Shown here: piece by piece, positions 17,744 through 26,665 of the stretch
How the letters are laid out: each line of letters starts with the position of its first letter
Numbering within the stretch: the stretch's first letter is position 1
From: Clostridia bacterium
GTDB taxonomy: Bacteria > Bacillota > Clostridia > Oscillospirales > Acutalibacteraceae
DNA: 54,200 nucleotides
Assembly (NCBI GenBank): GCA_017513525.1
Contig: JAFXFC010000026.1
Span: 1-54,200 of the forward strand
Reading direction: 5' to 3'
Made by a program: the position numbers and the translations under genes
Notes under the pieces: model-generated
What the model was told of the DNA's origin: nothing
Seen by the model: only the letters and a program-made list of their open reading frames with translations
Database searches by the model: none

Positions 17744-18364
17744 TTATATGCTGTCAAATTTTTCTCCGATTTTTTCGGCAAAAACCTTGCCGAAACTGGC
17801 TTCGGTTAACTCTTTTTTGAAAGATTCCTCATCTTTTGCGGGCAATCTGAAGACAAGAGTAACATTTTCGCCGAAATCAGTATTTTCCGTAATACCTCCG
17901 AATTCGGGTACAAGTGTTGAAAGCCGTCCGTAAAAGCCGTAGTCACATTGAACCTTCAGAACACTGCAGGGACTCATTCTTATAATATTCGCACCCTCAA
18001 CGGCAATTTTTGCACTGTGAGAATATGCACGGACAAGACCGCCTGCTCCGAGAAGTATTCCTCCGAAATATCTTGTGACAACAACACAAATGTCCGTCAG
18101 CCCGCTTTTCTTTATAACATCAAGCACGGGAACACCTGCAGTTCCCTGCGGTTCACCGTCATCAGAATATCTTGAATATTCGGGCGTTCTTATCTGATAG
18201 GCATAAACATTATGTGTGGCATCAGAATGGCGTTTTCTTATTTCATTTATAAATTCTACTGCCTGCTCCTGTGTCGTAACAGGTGCGCAGTAACCGATAA
18301 ATCTTGATTTGTTTATTATATATTCTTCATCATAGCGGTGTTCTACCGTAATATATTCTTTCAT
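17744..18364 (-). CDS. YigZ/IMPACT family protein
   Basis: 207-residue cytoplasmic protein of the conserved YigZ (UPF0029/IMPACT) family, linked elsewhere to translation control but without a settled bacterial activity. Recognisable features are EYIINKSRFIGYCAPV near the start, the core THNVYAYQI...YSDDGEPQGTAG and VVVTRYFGGILLGAGGLVRAY, and the C-terminal ferredoxin-like half. The reading frame stays open far upstream through the rpmE terminator, but ATG 18364 follows GGAGGG by 6 bases and the protein begins there with family sequence. It stands alone downstream of rpmE. Confidence 0.93.
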   Translation of the reverse strand: MKEYITVEHRYDEEYIINKSRFIGYCAPVTTQEQAVEFINEIRKRHSDATHNVYAYQIRTPEYSRYSDDGEPQGTAGVPVLDVIKKSGLTDICVVVTRYFGGILLGAGGLVRAYSHSAKIAVEGANIIRMSPCSVLKVQCDYGFYGRLSTLVPEFGGITENTDFGENVTLVFRLPAKDEESFKKELTEASFGKVFAEKIGEKFDSI

Positions 18365-18393
18365 TATCAGCCCTCCGGTGAAACAGATGAAAA

Positions 18394-18420
18394 AAACGGC
18401 ATTTATGAAAAATGCCGTTT
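18394..18420. terminator. Terminator of rpmE
   Basis: Perfect 11-bp stem AAACGGCATTT (18394-18404) with AAATGCCGTTT (18410-18420), loop of 5. On the minus strand it is followed by TTTT. It lies just past the rpmE stop and before the yigZ-like start. Confidence 0.85.
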
Positions 18421-18440
18421 CAAAAGCCAATGTCAACTTA

Positions 18441-18647
18441 TTACTTGGTTTCGATATTATAGCGCTTCTTGAATCTGTCAACACGTCCGCCGGTATCAAC
18501 GAGCTTCTGTTTACCTGTAAAGAAAGGATGGCAGCTTGAGCAAATATCAACACGAAGGTTTTCCTTTGTGGAGCTTGTTTCAAAAGTTGCACCGCAAGCA
18601 CACTTTACAACAGTGGGATTGTAGTTGGGATGGATTCCCTGCTTCAT
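18441..18647 (-). CDS. rpmE: 50S ribosomal protein L31, zinc-binding type
   Basis: 68-residue large-subunit ribosomal protein. [20 protein letters not shown] is the standard L31 start; CACG and CSSCHPF supply the four cysteines of the zinc-containing (C+) form, and [12 protein letters not shown] closes the protein. Zinc-type L31 is a zinc reservoir in other Firmicutes; no zinc-free paralogue is seen here. ATG 18647 is preceded by AGAGGTG. It has its own promoter and terminator. Confidence 0.96.
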   Translation of the reverse strand: MKQGIHPNYNPTVVKCACGATFETSSTKENLRVDICSSCHPFFTGKQKLVDTGGRVDRFKKRYNIETK

Positions 18648-18737
18648 AATACGTTTCACCTCTTTCGATAAAGTTAACAGCGTAAATAAACAGTCGAAAT
18701 ACACTAAATAACATACTTCCGCTTAAATAGCAAAAGC

Positions 18738-18766
18738 ATTTTATCACATAAAAACCGAAAATGCAA
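18738..18766 (-). promoter_or_regulatory. Promoter of rpmE
   Basis: Minus-strand TTGCAT (complement of 18761-18766) and TAAAAT (complement of 18738-18743), 17 bp apart, with TGTGA directly before the -10 as in the rRNA promoters. Confidence 0.7.
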
Positions 18767-18793
18767 GTCTTATTTTATATTTTGGTAAAAAAA

Positions 18794-21700
18794 TCAGAAC
18801 ATGAGAGAAATACTGTCTTTGAGCTTCAAAGAATACAGAATACATTCCTTTACCTTGATTTCCATTGATTTTTCTATAGCTTCTATATACAAAAGCATCT
18901 GTGAACGGTATCTGTCCTCTAAAACACCGATATCGTTTATATTATCGGTTTTATAGTCCACGATAACAGCACCGTCGTTTTCAATGAAAAGAAGGTCTAT
19001 TTTTCCGATGACAACAGTTTTTTCATCACGGAATTTCTCGGAAATATTTTTATCTATATCGCATATGCTTTTTGCCATGGTAAACTGTTTTTCTCTGTAT
19101 AAACTTCCGCTTTTCTCCGCTCTTTTCATAATATCGGAAGAAACAAAAACTCTTACGGACTCCATATCAACGACAGCAGCCTGTTTACTTGTAAGCCGTC
19201 CTTCTTTTATAAGCCTGTCCCGTTCCGCATCGGGGCAAGAACGGCAAACAGAAAAATCACAGTACTGCAAAAATTTATGTGTTGCAGTGCCTATATCCGC
19301 AGGAGAAAGAGAAGAAGAAAACATAAATGCGGGTACACTCTTTCCGAATCCCGAAGGATCAAAGAATTCTTCATGAAGAGAGGATGCCGTGTGCTTTGAA
19401 AGAGCTGAAGATACAGTCGACCAATTATAGGTGAAGGCTGCCTTTTCTTTTATCTGAGTCACTATCATTTCATCGGGCTGTGCTTCTTCTGTATCGATTT
19501 CATCTGCAGGTTTTTCAGGCACTTCGGGAATATAACTTATTTTTATATCTCCCCTTTGTTTTTCTCTGTCAGGGGAAACAAACCTTATAGGAGCAGCATC
19601 GGGGTGTTTTAATAAACAAGCCATCAACCACTTTGAGGCTCTCGAAGCATTTCTCACAAAATACGGAGGAATACCGTTTATATTGGATAAAAGGTATTCG
19701 GTATTTATAAGGGTTTCCTGTGCTTTGTTGCAGGCTGTAACTATATGAAGCTCCTGCTTTGCTCTTGTAAGGGCTACATAATAAATTCTAAGCTCCTCAC
19801 TCATGGCATTTGCTTCCGTTTCAGTTTTAACTGCCATTGAAGAAAGAGTATGGTAGAGCTTAAGATTTTCGGGCTCTTTTCTTTTAATTCCGAGTCCGTT
19901 TTCGTGACTTATTACAAGACCTGCACGGGTATCCGTTTTATTAAAATCTTTAGTAGTGCCTGCAATAAACACAAAGGGAAACTCAAGTCCCTTTGATTTG
20001 TGCATACTCATTACTCTGACACCCGAAACCGCACCCGCTTCTCCCATATCCGCACTGTTTTCTCTCATCATATCAAGATAACGGATGAAGCTTCCGAGGG
20101 ATGAATATGTTTCGCAGTTTTTTTCAGCAGCTTCAAGAAGCTTATAAAGATTCTTTTTTCTCACTTCGCCGTCTGACATAGCACCTGCGATGTAAGGATA
20201 TGCCGTATCCGCGTATATCTCCCGCAAAAGCATATCCACTGAAGAACATGCCGAAAGCTTTTTATAATAATCAAGATTTCCGACTAAACGCACGCATTTT
20301 TCATCCCCCTCCTCACAGGCTTTTAATACACCTGCAAAAAGTGAAGTTTTTCTTCCGAATTTCACACGAAGAAGTGCAGCGTCATCAGGAGTAAAGCCAA
20401 ATAACGGTGACAGCATTACGGCAAGAAGCTCTATATCCCGCATGGGATTATCAATGACCTTAAGATATGATACTATAGTCTTAATCTCTGCTGTTTCGAA
20501 AAAGCTTTCAGCGGCTTCACATGAAACGGGGATACCTGCATTTTTCAGTTCTTTTACAAAAAACGGCGCCGTTTTTGCTTTTGAACGCAAAAGTATACAA
20601 AAGTCGGAAGGCTCAGCCTTTCGTCTTTTCTCCCCTTCTCCCACAAAAGCCCAGGTGAGCTTTTCTTTTATAATTGATACGATATAACGGGCTTCAACCG
20701 CCTCCTCCTGCTTTTCGCCTGCGGCTTCAATAACATCATAATACACATCGGTTGTATCTGTCGGTGTGCCGCTTTCGGGGAAATTCAGCATTTCATCTTC
20801 ATTATATTCTATCTCGCCGCAGCTTTTTGACATAAGCGAAGAAAATACATAATTTACAGCACTGAGTATGCCTTTTCGGCTTCTGAAATTCTGAGAAAGA
20901 ATAATTTTTGATTCATCGGCAATACCGTCGTAATATGGGAATCTGTCACATTTTTCTATAAACAATTCGGGACTTGCAAGTCTGAAGCGGTAAATGCTTT
21001 GTTTTACATCACCCACAAAAAACATATTTTTCCCGTCTTTTGATACACTGAGAAAAAGTGTTTCCTGAGCTCTGTTTGTATCCTGATATTCGTCAATAAG
21101 AATTTCCGAATAAAACTGCGAAAGCTCCCTTGCAAGAGGTGTTTTTCCGTCGGGTGAATTACTGTCAGTAAGCAATGACAGAGCAAAATGAGAGATATCC
21201 GAAAATGAATATGCCGACATCTCTTTTTTTATTGCGAGAAGCTCTTTGTTATATTCAATAACGCTTAAAACAAGCTCATTCGCAACACCCGATAATATTT
21301 CGGCATCTTCTGAATTTTCTTCATTTGTACAGCACATCAGTTCAAGCATTTTTGCTGTGACGGCTTTATATTCATCTCTTTTTACTTTGGCAGCACATTT
21401 AGATGGGTTCTCCGAATACGGTTTTTTAAGTGAGGGAAATCTTGTTGCCGCAAAATCAGCGACAGCCTTTTCTATCGCACGGTATTTACCGTTCCAATCC
21501 GAAGTATTGAAAGATGAAAATGCTCTGTCAAGAATCATTTTATCATTATTAAAAAAGTCAATAAGCTTTGCTTCAAGCTCTTCATCTTCTCCGATATCGC
21601 AAAAAGCACCGTAAAGAAGAGTAAAGCAATACTTAAATGCAAACAAAATGTTCTCAATTATACATTTGCCCCAGACACTCTCTTCTGCATCGCAGGAGAT

Positions 21701-22303
21701 AAAATTACCCGCAACGCCGAGAAGCCATTTTTCGGGATCGGGCTCACTCATGGAATAATCCGAAAGTCTGATAACGGTTTTTATAAGATTGGCATCGTTC
21801 TTTCCCGCTTCAAACATTCTTGCAAGCGGTAAAAAGGTATCGGGATTTTCATTGAACCGTCTTTCGCAGACTGCTGAAGCCGCCCTATATTTAAGCGAGT
21901 CTTCTTCTCCCGATTCAAGCATTCTGAAATCCGCATCGATTCCGAGCGCGTGACTGTTCTGCTTTACAAGATTCATACAAAATGAGTCCATGGTGCAGAC
22001 CTGCATTTCACTGAGCTTTGAAAGAAGAAGAATATATTCGCTTTTCTTTTTTGGATCTTCGGAAATTTTTGCGGTAACTCTCGAAAATATACGGGAACGC
22101 ATTTCAGCTGCCGCGGCATTCGTAAAGGTAACAACAAGCAGTGTTTCGGGAGGAACGGCATTTTCTGAAGAAGTGATTTTTCTGACTATTCTTTCTACAA
22201 GTACACTTGTTTTTCCGCTGCCAGCCGCCGCCGACACAAGAACTGTACCCGAATCTGCTTCAATTGCATTTTTCTGTTCAGGAGTCCATTTTCTTTCAGC
22301 CAT
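18794..22303 (-). CDS. addA: ATP-dependent helicase/nuclease subunit A
   Basis: Helicase-nuclease subunit of AddAB, which processes double-strand breaks for RecA loading (the Firmicute counterpart of RecBCD). About 1169 residues. UvrD-type helicase motifs: Walker A SAAAGSGKTS (about 24-33), DEYQDTNRAQ (about 404), GDVKQSIYRFRLA, VMSMHKSKGLEFPFVFIAGT, IYYVALTRAKQEL. The C-terminal RecB-type nuclease shows VIVDYKTD (about residue 1116). ATG 22303 lies about 9 bases after AAGGA, and the start overlaps the end of addB by 8 bases. Confidence 0.96.
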   Translation of the reverse strand: MAERKWTPEQKNAIEADSGTVLVSAAAGSGKTSVLVERIVRKITSSENAVPPETLLVVTFTNAAAAEMRSRIFSRVTAKISEDPKKKSEYILLLSKLSEMQVCTMDSFCMNLVKQNSHALGIDADFRMLESGEEDSLKYRAASAVCERRFNENPDTFLPLARMFEAGKNDANLIKTVIRLSDYSMSEPDPEKWLLGVAGNFISCDAEESVWGKCIIENILFAFKYCFTLLYGAFCDIGEDEELEAKLIDFFNNDKMILDRAFSSFNTSDWNGKYRAIEKAVADFAATRFPSLKKPYSENPSKCAAKVKRDEYKAVTAKMLELMCCTNEENSEDAEILSGVANELVLSVIEYNKELLAIKKEMSAYSFSDISHFALSLLTDSNSPDGKTPLARELSQFYSEILIDEYQDTNRAQETLFLSVSKDGKNMFFVGDVKQSIYRFRLASPELFIEKCDRFPYYDGIADESKIILSQNFRSRKGILSAVNYVFSSLMSKSCGEIEYNEDEMLNFPESGTPTDTTDVYYDVIEAAGEKQEEAVEARYIVSIIKEKLTWAFVGEGEKRRKAEPSDFCILLRSKAKTAPFFVKELKNAGIPVSCEAAESFFETAEIKTIVSYLKVIDNPMRDIELLAVMLSPLFGFTPDDAALLRVKFGRKTSLFAGVLKACEEGDEKCVRLVGNLDYYKKLSACSSVDMLLREIYADTAYPYIAGAMSDGEVRKKNLYKLLEAAEKNCETYSSLGSFIRYLDMMRENSADMGEAGAVSGVRVMSMHKSKGLEFPFVFIAGTTKDFNKTDTRAGLVISHENGLGIKRKEPENLKLYHTLSSMAVKTETEANAMSEELRIYYVALTRAKQELHIVTACNKAQETLINTEYLLSNINGIPPYFVRNASRASKWLMACLLKHPDAAPIRFVSPDREKQRGDIKISYIPEVPEKPADEIDTEEAQPDEMIVTQIKEKAAFTYNWSTVSSALSKHTASSLHEEFFDPSGFGKSVPAFMFSSSLSPADIGTATHKFLQYCDFSVCRSCPDAERDRLIKEGRLTSKQAAVVDMESVRVFVSSDIMKRAEKSGSLYREKQFTMAKSICDIDKNISEKFRDEKTVVIGKIDLLFIENDGAVIVDYKTDNINDIGVLEDRYRSQMLLYIEAIEKSMEIKVKECILYSLKLKDSISLMF

Positions 22304-25300
22304 TTTCCTCACTTCCTTTCAAAAGCTCAACCGCCTTGGCATGTGAAACATTAAGAGGGGTTCTGTGCTCATCACCGCTGCTTCTGCGGCAGATATCCTT
22401 ATAATCACAGTAAATACAGGGAGATTTATCCTCTGAAGCTATTAACGGCATTGCAGCTATATTTCCCGTATGAAGTCCCATTCCCATTTCCCGTAATACA
22501 GAATCTATTTTTTCATGAAGTGCTCTGAATCCGTTCAGTGATAAAAATGTGCCCTTCATAACACCTTTTTTGTCAATATAAGCATTAATAAAACGACCTT
22601 TGCAGCCCTTTTCCATGCCCTCAAGAACTCTCATATCCTCAAGTATCATGCCGTTCATTCTGCCGTTTTTAAGTTTCTGTTCTTCTATTTTTTCAATTCC
22701 GTCGCGTCTTGAAAGAGTTGAACCCGAATTATTTGCAGGCACATAAAGAATTCCTGCAGGAACGATATCGCCGTACCGCTCAACGCCGTTGGTCCAGATA
22801 CACATGAGATAAATGAGCATCTGCATATTAAGACCGTCAAAAACATCGCTCAGCTTAAAATCTTTCCCGCCTGTCTTATAGTCAACGACACGAATATATG
22901 CCTTACCGCTGTCATTCATGACATCTACTCTGTCTACTTTTCCGCCGACTGTTATGCTTCCGCCGTCGGGGAGTGCAATGTTATAAGGCGTGATTTCACC
23001 GTCACTGCCTATATTAAGCTCTACATCGACGGTTTCAAAGCGGCTCTCGGAAAACTCCTGTATCATTCTTGAAAGAATGGCAAAGGCGGTTTCCTTTGTT
23101 CTGTCAAGGCTTCTGTTGAGAAGCACACTTTTATCATCTCTGCCGCCCATAAACTCTGAAATAAAATCTTCCGTGATATCACTTATCAGCTCACGAAGCT
23201 CATTTTCAGACAATAAAGTCAGTTCCTTATTGCTTTTGCTTATAAGTATATTTTCAAGAAGATGATGTATAAGAAGACCGTTTATTCTCGCGTCAAGATC
23301 GGCAATTCTGAGCTTTTTCAGATTCATTCCGTACTGACAAAAATATTTGAACGCACAGGTATAATAGACCTCCGCTTTTGAAGGCGACATATACATATTT
23401 TCGCCGAAGAGAGCAACGGCATTTTCACAGTTTTCTATTTTTGCAGGCGCTTTTTCCGCTGCGGATTTCACCGCACCAAGACGGTCGGACATTGCACTTG
23501 TGCTTACATATTCTTTCAAGGAAGCAGAAACCGTATTATTTTCTCCGAAAAGAGCGGCACACTGTTCGAATGCACTTTCTTCACTTCCTATTTTATCAAC
23601 GGGAGAAAGATTTCGGTCATCTGCTTTTACTGCAAAAGGAAGTATTTTTTCTATTTCACCGATTATTTCGGAGGGCTCGGCTTTTGCCCCCGTAGAATCC
23701 GCTCTCGAATATGAAACAAACAGCTTTTCGGTAGCATTTGTAAGAACGGAATATGCAATCATCCGTTCTTCTGCATAGATATTTTCGGGAATATTTTCAA
23801 GAGGAAAATCGTTTTTACTCAGAATTCTTCTTTCCGAAGATGTAAAAAGACCGCCGCTTACGGGAGTTTCGGGAAAAACACCCTCATTACAGCCGAGAAC
23901 AAAGACGGCTCTCGGCTCAAGATGACGGGTGCGTCCCGCTGTTCCGATAACTATCTGATCAATTCCTGCGGGAATTCTTCCGATATCTCCCGAAGATAAT
24001 ATTATTTTGAACAATTCATAAAAACGGCGAGGAGAAACACTTCGTCCCGAAACTGCCTCATGCAGTGCATCAAGAGATTCCATAACCGTATCCCAGACAG
24101 CCGAGCATTCAATAGCTGCAGCTTCATTACCGCTCTCAAAAAGACTTTTTGCATACGAGAGAAAATTCTCGGAAGCACCTATTTCTGTAAGAAATTCAAA
24201 AACTGCCCTGCATGAATACCCGGCTTCATTCTTTTCAAGCTTTTTTCTGAGAGCAATAAGCGGTGCTGTCAGTTTTTCTCTTACTGCATTTATGTTAATT
24301 AATCTTTCTTTGGTGCTATCGTTTTCTTTTTCACCGAAGCCGTCGGGATGTCCCGTAAAAGGTCTTACCCATGATCTTTTATCTATCTGCCATATATAAA
24401 CATAATTTTCAAGCTCCGAGCACCCGATTGTATCAATACCCGTTATACCCGTTTTTATATAAGAAAAAACTTCATCTGTAGAAAAACCGTAGGCGGCGAT
24501 ATTTAACGCGGATAAAAGCATTTTTACCAAAGGATATTCAGTGAGAGGCACTCTCTTATCCTCAAATACGGGAATTCCGTATTTTTTGAGAGATGCGGCA
24601 AGTGCTTTTGCATATCCGCCGCTTCTTTCGCAGACACTTATATCCCTGCAGCGGTATCCTTCTTCAAGAAGCTTATTTATCTGAAGAGCCACCATGTCAC
24701 ATTCCGAATACTTGTCCGAAGCTGTACTTATTGTGACAGGAGGTGCTTCGTCTTCATATACTTCCTTTTCCGTGCAAAAAAGTGAGCTTCTGAGTGCATC
24801 AAGAGCAGCTACGGGATGTGGTTCCGATATTTTCACTTCTTCGCATTTTATTCCTCTTAGAGTTGCTAATGAGCGTATTTTTCTGCAATTACGCACAGCA
24901 TGAGAAAAAGCCTCAGAATCATACGATGTTACGGAATCGGGAGCAAAAACAGAAATAGAGCTTTCCTTTGCCCCTGAAATTATCTCTCCTATAAGCTTTA
25001 TCTGTGCACCTGTAAAACCTCTGAAATCATCAAAGAAAACATACGAATTTCTGAAAATATTATTTTCCTTAAGAAAACGGGTCATAACAGCTAAGTTGTC
25101 CGCCGCTTCGGAAAAGCGGTCGGTAAGAAATGACTCATATACAGAAAAAATTCTTGCCAGTTCACCGGTCTTCTGTTTGAGGATTCCTTCGGGTAAAAGG
25201 GCAGACACCTTAAAAATATCATTGGTATCAAGCCCTGCCTGCCGTATTTCCGAATATTCCCCCAAAAGCTTTTTAACAAGCGTCCCTTTTGCACTGTGAC

Positions 25301-25622
25301 GGCGGTAAATATCAAGTTCCTCCGCGCATTCCTCTGCCGCGAGACTCATCAACACATTTCTTGCTGCTTCATCAGCTTCGGGCATGACCCGAAGTCCGTT
25401 ATCCTCCAGAACATCACGGGACAAATGCGTAAAGCTGGTAACAGTAAGCTTATTACTCAGTTTTTCTCCATAAGTGAGAAGAAAATCTCTGTCCCTGTCA
25501 AAGCTTGACTGTTCGGGGACAATAAGATATACCCGCTCCCCGTCTTCAAGCAAGGAACGGATTTTTTCGTTAATATATATCTTTTTTGACGGAAAATATG
25601 TACCTGTTAAAAATGTAAGCAT
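22296..25622 (-). CDS. addB: ATP-dependent nuclease subunit B (AddB)
   Basis: Partner of AddA, about 1108 residues. N-terminal MLTFLTGTYFPSKKIYI and VYLIVPEQSSFDRDRDFL are typical of AddB, whose Walker A-like region is degenerate (here GTYFPSKK). The C-terminal nuclease has VRVVDYKTGGKDF. The four-cysteine iron-sulfur site is visible: one Cys in YYTCAFKYFCQYG (about 754) and the cluster CIYCDYKDIC (about 1067). ATG 25622 follows GGAGG. First gene of the addB-addA operon. Confidence 0.95.
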   Translation of the reverse strand: MLTFLTGTYFPSKKIYINEKIRSLLEDGERVYLIVPEQSSFDRDRDFLLTYGEKLSNKLTVTSFTHLSRDVLEDNGLRVMPEADEAARNVLMSLAAEECAEELDIYRRHSAKGTLVKKLLGEYSEIRQAGLDTNDIFKVSALLPEGILKQKTGELARIFSVYESFLTDRFSEAADNLAVMTRFLKENNIFRNSYVFFDDFRGFTGAQIKLIGEIISGAKESSISVFAPDSVTSYDSEAFSHAVRNCRKIRSLATLRGIKCEEVKISEPHPVAALDALRSSLFCTEKEVYEDEAPPVTISTASDKYSECDMVALQINKLLEEGYRCRDISVCERSGGYAKALAASLKKYGIPVFEDKRVPLTEYPLVKMLLSALNIAAYGFSTDEVFSYIKTGITGIDTIGCSELENYVYIWQIDKRSWVRPFTGHPDGFGEKENDSTKERLININAVREKLTAPLIALRKKLEKNEAGYSCRAVFEFLTEIGASENFLSYAKSLFESGNEAAAIECSAVWDTVMESLDALHEAVSGRSVSPRRFYELFKIILSSGDIGRIPAGIDQIVIGTAGRTRHLEPRAVFVLGCNEGVFPETPVSGGLFTSSERRILSKNDFPLENIPENIYAEERMIAYSVLTNATEKLFVSYSRADSTGAKAEPSEIIGEIEKILPFAVKADDRNLSPVDKIGSEESAFEQCAALFGENNTVSASLKEYVSTSAMSDRLGAVKSAAEKAPAKIENCENAVALFGENMYMSPSKAEVYYTCAFKYFCQYGMNLKKLRIADLDARINGLLIHHLLENILISKSNKELTLLSENELRELISDITEDFISEFMGGRDDKSVLLNRSLDRTKETAFAILSRMIQEFSESRFETVDVELNIGSDGEITPYNIALPDGGSITVGGKVDRVDVMNDSGKAYIRVVDYKTGGKDFKLSDVFDGLNMQMLIYLMCIWTNGVERYGDIVPAGILYVPANNSGSTLSRRDGIEKIEEQKLKNGRMNGMILEDMRVLEGMEKGCKGRFINAYIDKKGVMKGTFLSLNGFRALHEKIDSVLREMGMGLHTGNIAAMPLIASEDKSPCIYCDYKDICRRSSGDEHRTPLNVSHAKAVELLKGSEENG

Positions 25623-25690
25623 ATTTTTTTCCTCCAAAAGTTGTCTTTCCTGTTTTATTGTAACATCTTCACTGACCCAAACAAGGGACT

Positions 25691-26038
25691 TTAGTGTGAC
25701 TTTTCCGCTATTTTATCAAAAAAGCTATCGGGATCACAAATAATAAAGTGCCGTTCTTTGCAAAAAGCAGCTTCTATTCGTTCTCGCTCTTCATCTGTCA
25801 TTCCCATGTCGATTGCAACAATTTCACATCTTGACATAAGCCCCAGAACTGTAAGAACGCTTAATATACAGCTTATTTTTACTGCACATTCCCTGTCTTT
25901 CTCTCCGAAAGAAGACACGACATAGAATTTGCTGTTTTTATCGGGAGCTGCGGCTTTTATGAGAAGCCAGCTCAGCACAGTTACCAATCCGATAACAAAA
26001 AACAAAACAGCTATAGCCAGAATTATACTTTTATACAT
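25691..26038 (-). CDS. Small single-pass membrane protein of unknown function
   Basis: About 115 residues. The N-terminus is one strongly hydrophobic segment (IILAIAVLFFVIGLVTVLSW); the rest is a soluble domain with four or five cysteines and an acidic C-terminus, and a second moderately hydrophobic stretch (ISCILSVLTVLGLMS). I do not recognise the family. ATG 26038 is preceded by GGGGTG, which is also the descending arm of the rnpB terminator, so expression may depend on readthrough from rnpB. Its 3' end lies about 70 bases before the addB start on the same strand. Confidence 0.7.
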   Translation of the reverse strand: MYKSIILAIAVLFFVIGLVTVLSWLLIKAAAPDKNSKFYVVSSFGEKDRECAVKISCILSVLTVLGLMSRCEIVAIDMGMTDEERERIEAAFCKERHFIICDPDSFFDKIAEKSH

Positions 26039-26042
26039 AAAA

Positions 26043-26072
26043 AGCACCCCATAACATTATATGGGGTGCTTG
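26043..26072 (-). terminator. rnpB terminator overlapping the next gene's ribosome binding site
   Basis: AAGCACCCCAT and ATGGGGTGCTT form an 11-bp perfect stem with loop of 8, followed on the minus strand by UUU. The GGGGTG in the second arm is the probable ribosome binding site of the 26038 start. Confidence 0.85.
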
Positions 26073-26080
26073 AAGATATG

Positions 26081-26416
26081 TGCGAGTGAGTCTGTAAGCC
26101 GGGTTCTGTCATTTAAGGCAATCATCTGTCTTGGCACAGGATTGCTCCTGTGCTCACGCCACCCTTCAAAGTTATGGCCGAGCAAGCCACTTTTATCGGT
26201 GTTGCTCCGGATAGGGTTTACAGGGCATATCCGTCTCCGGTATGCCGGTGAGCTCTTACCTCGCCTTTCCACCCTTACCTGCCGAAACAGGCGGTATATC
26301 TCTGTTGCACTTTCCCTTAAGGTCACCCTCGGCGGCCGTTAGCCGTTATCCTGCTCTGCGGAGCCCGGACTTTCCTCACCTGCTAAAGCAAGCGTAATTG
26401 CCCAACCTACTCGCAG
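26081..26416 (-). ncRNA. rnpB: RNase P RNA
   Basis: Catalytic RNA of RNase P, which matures tRNA 5' ends. On the minus strand the 5' part contains GAGGAAAGTCCGGGCT and the 3' part ACAGAACCCGGCTTACAG, the two strands of the universal P4 core. TGCGAGT (complement of 26409-26415) pairs with ACTCGCA (complement of 26082-26088) to close stem P1, fixing both ends to within a few bases. Length about 336 nt is normal. It has a good promoter and terminator. Confidence 0.96.
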
Positions 26417-26421
26417 AATTT

Positions 26422-26450
26422 ATTTTATATCAAATAATAATAAAAGTCAA
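26422..26450 (-). promoter_or_regulatory. Promoter of rnpB
   Basis: Minus-strand TTGACT (complement of 26445-26450) and TAAAAT (complement of 26422-26427) separated by 17 bp; the start would fall at or just before the RNase P RNA 5' end. Confidence 0.8.
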
Positions 26451-26460
26451 TGAAAGCGAC

Positions 26461-26553
26461 AAAAAAAGAGGAGAGAATAATTCTTCATCCTATGTGGTCG
26501 CTTACTCCCTCCTTCATCAAGAGAAGGCTTTATTGTGACTTCTTCCGTGAGAG
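26461..26553 (+). pseudogene. Fragment copied from the HD-domain gene at 29066-29614
   Basis: This stretch aligns with about 29420-29515 of the HD-domain gene on the same strand. Shared blocks include AGAATAATTCT, TATGTGG and the 18-base GAAGGCTTTATTGTGACT, with scattered substitutions and a net loss of about five bases between them. It has no start codon or usable reading frame, and nothing of the gene's 5' part is present. It is a relic of a partial duplication or failed recombination. Confidence 0.8.
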
Positions 26554-26588
26554 ATAAGGCAGGGTTACCTGTCCCGTTAAATTTAAAA

Positions 26589-26616
26589 CCCCTAAACCTC
26601 GCTTGAGATTTAGGGG
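26589..26616 (-). terminator. Terminator of the esterase gene
   Basis: On the minus strand CCCCTAAATCTC and GAGGTTTAGGGG form a stem with one mismatch and a 4-base loop, followed by TTTT. The plus strand shows a run of nine G at 26613-26621, part of which forms one arm. Confidence 0.75.
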
Positions 26617-26665
26617 GGGGGCTACAGAATGCTTCTACCGTTAAACGAACAGTGGATCGCTGTAT

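Noticed and set aside
17748..18601. Longer version of the YigZ-like gene starting at 18601
   Set aside because: It would read through the rpmE terminator and antisense-frame of rpmE; ATG 18364 has a good ribosome binding site.
26057..26342. Open frames on both strands over the RNase P RNA
   Set aside because: The sequence is explained by rnpB with P1 and P4 pairing; the short frames are incidental.
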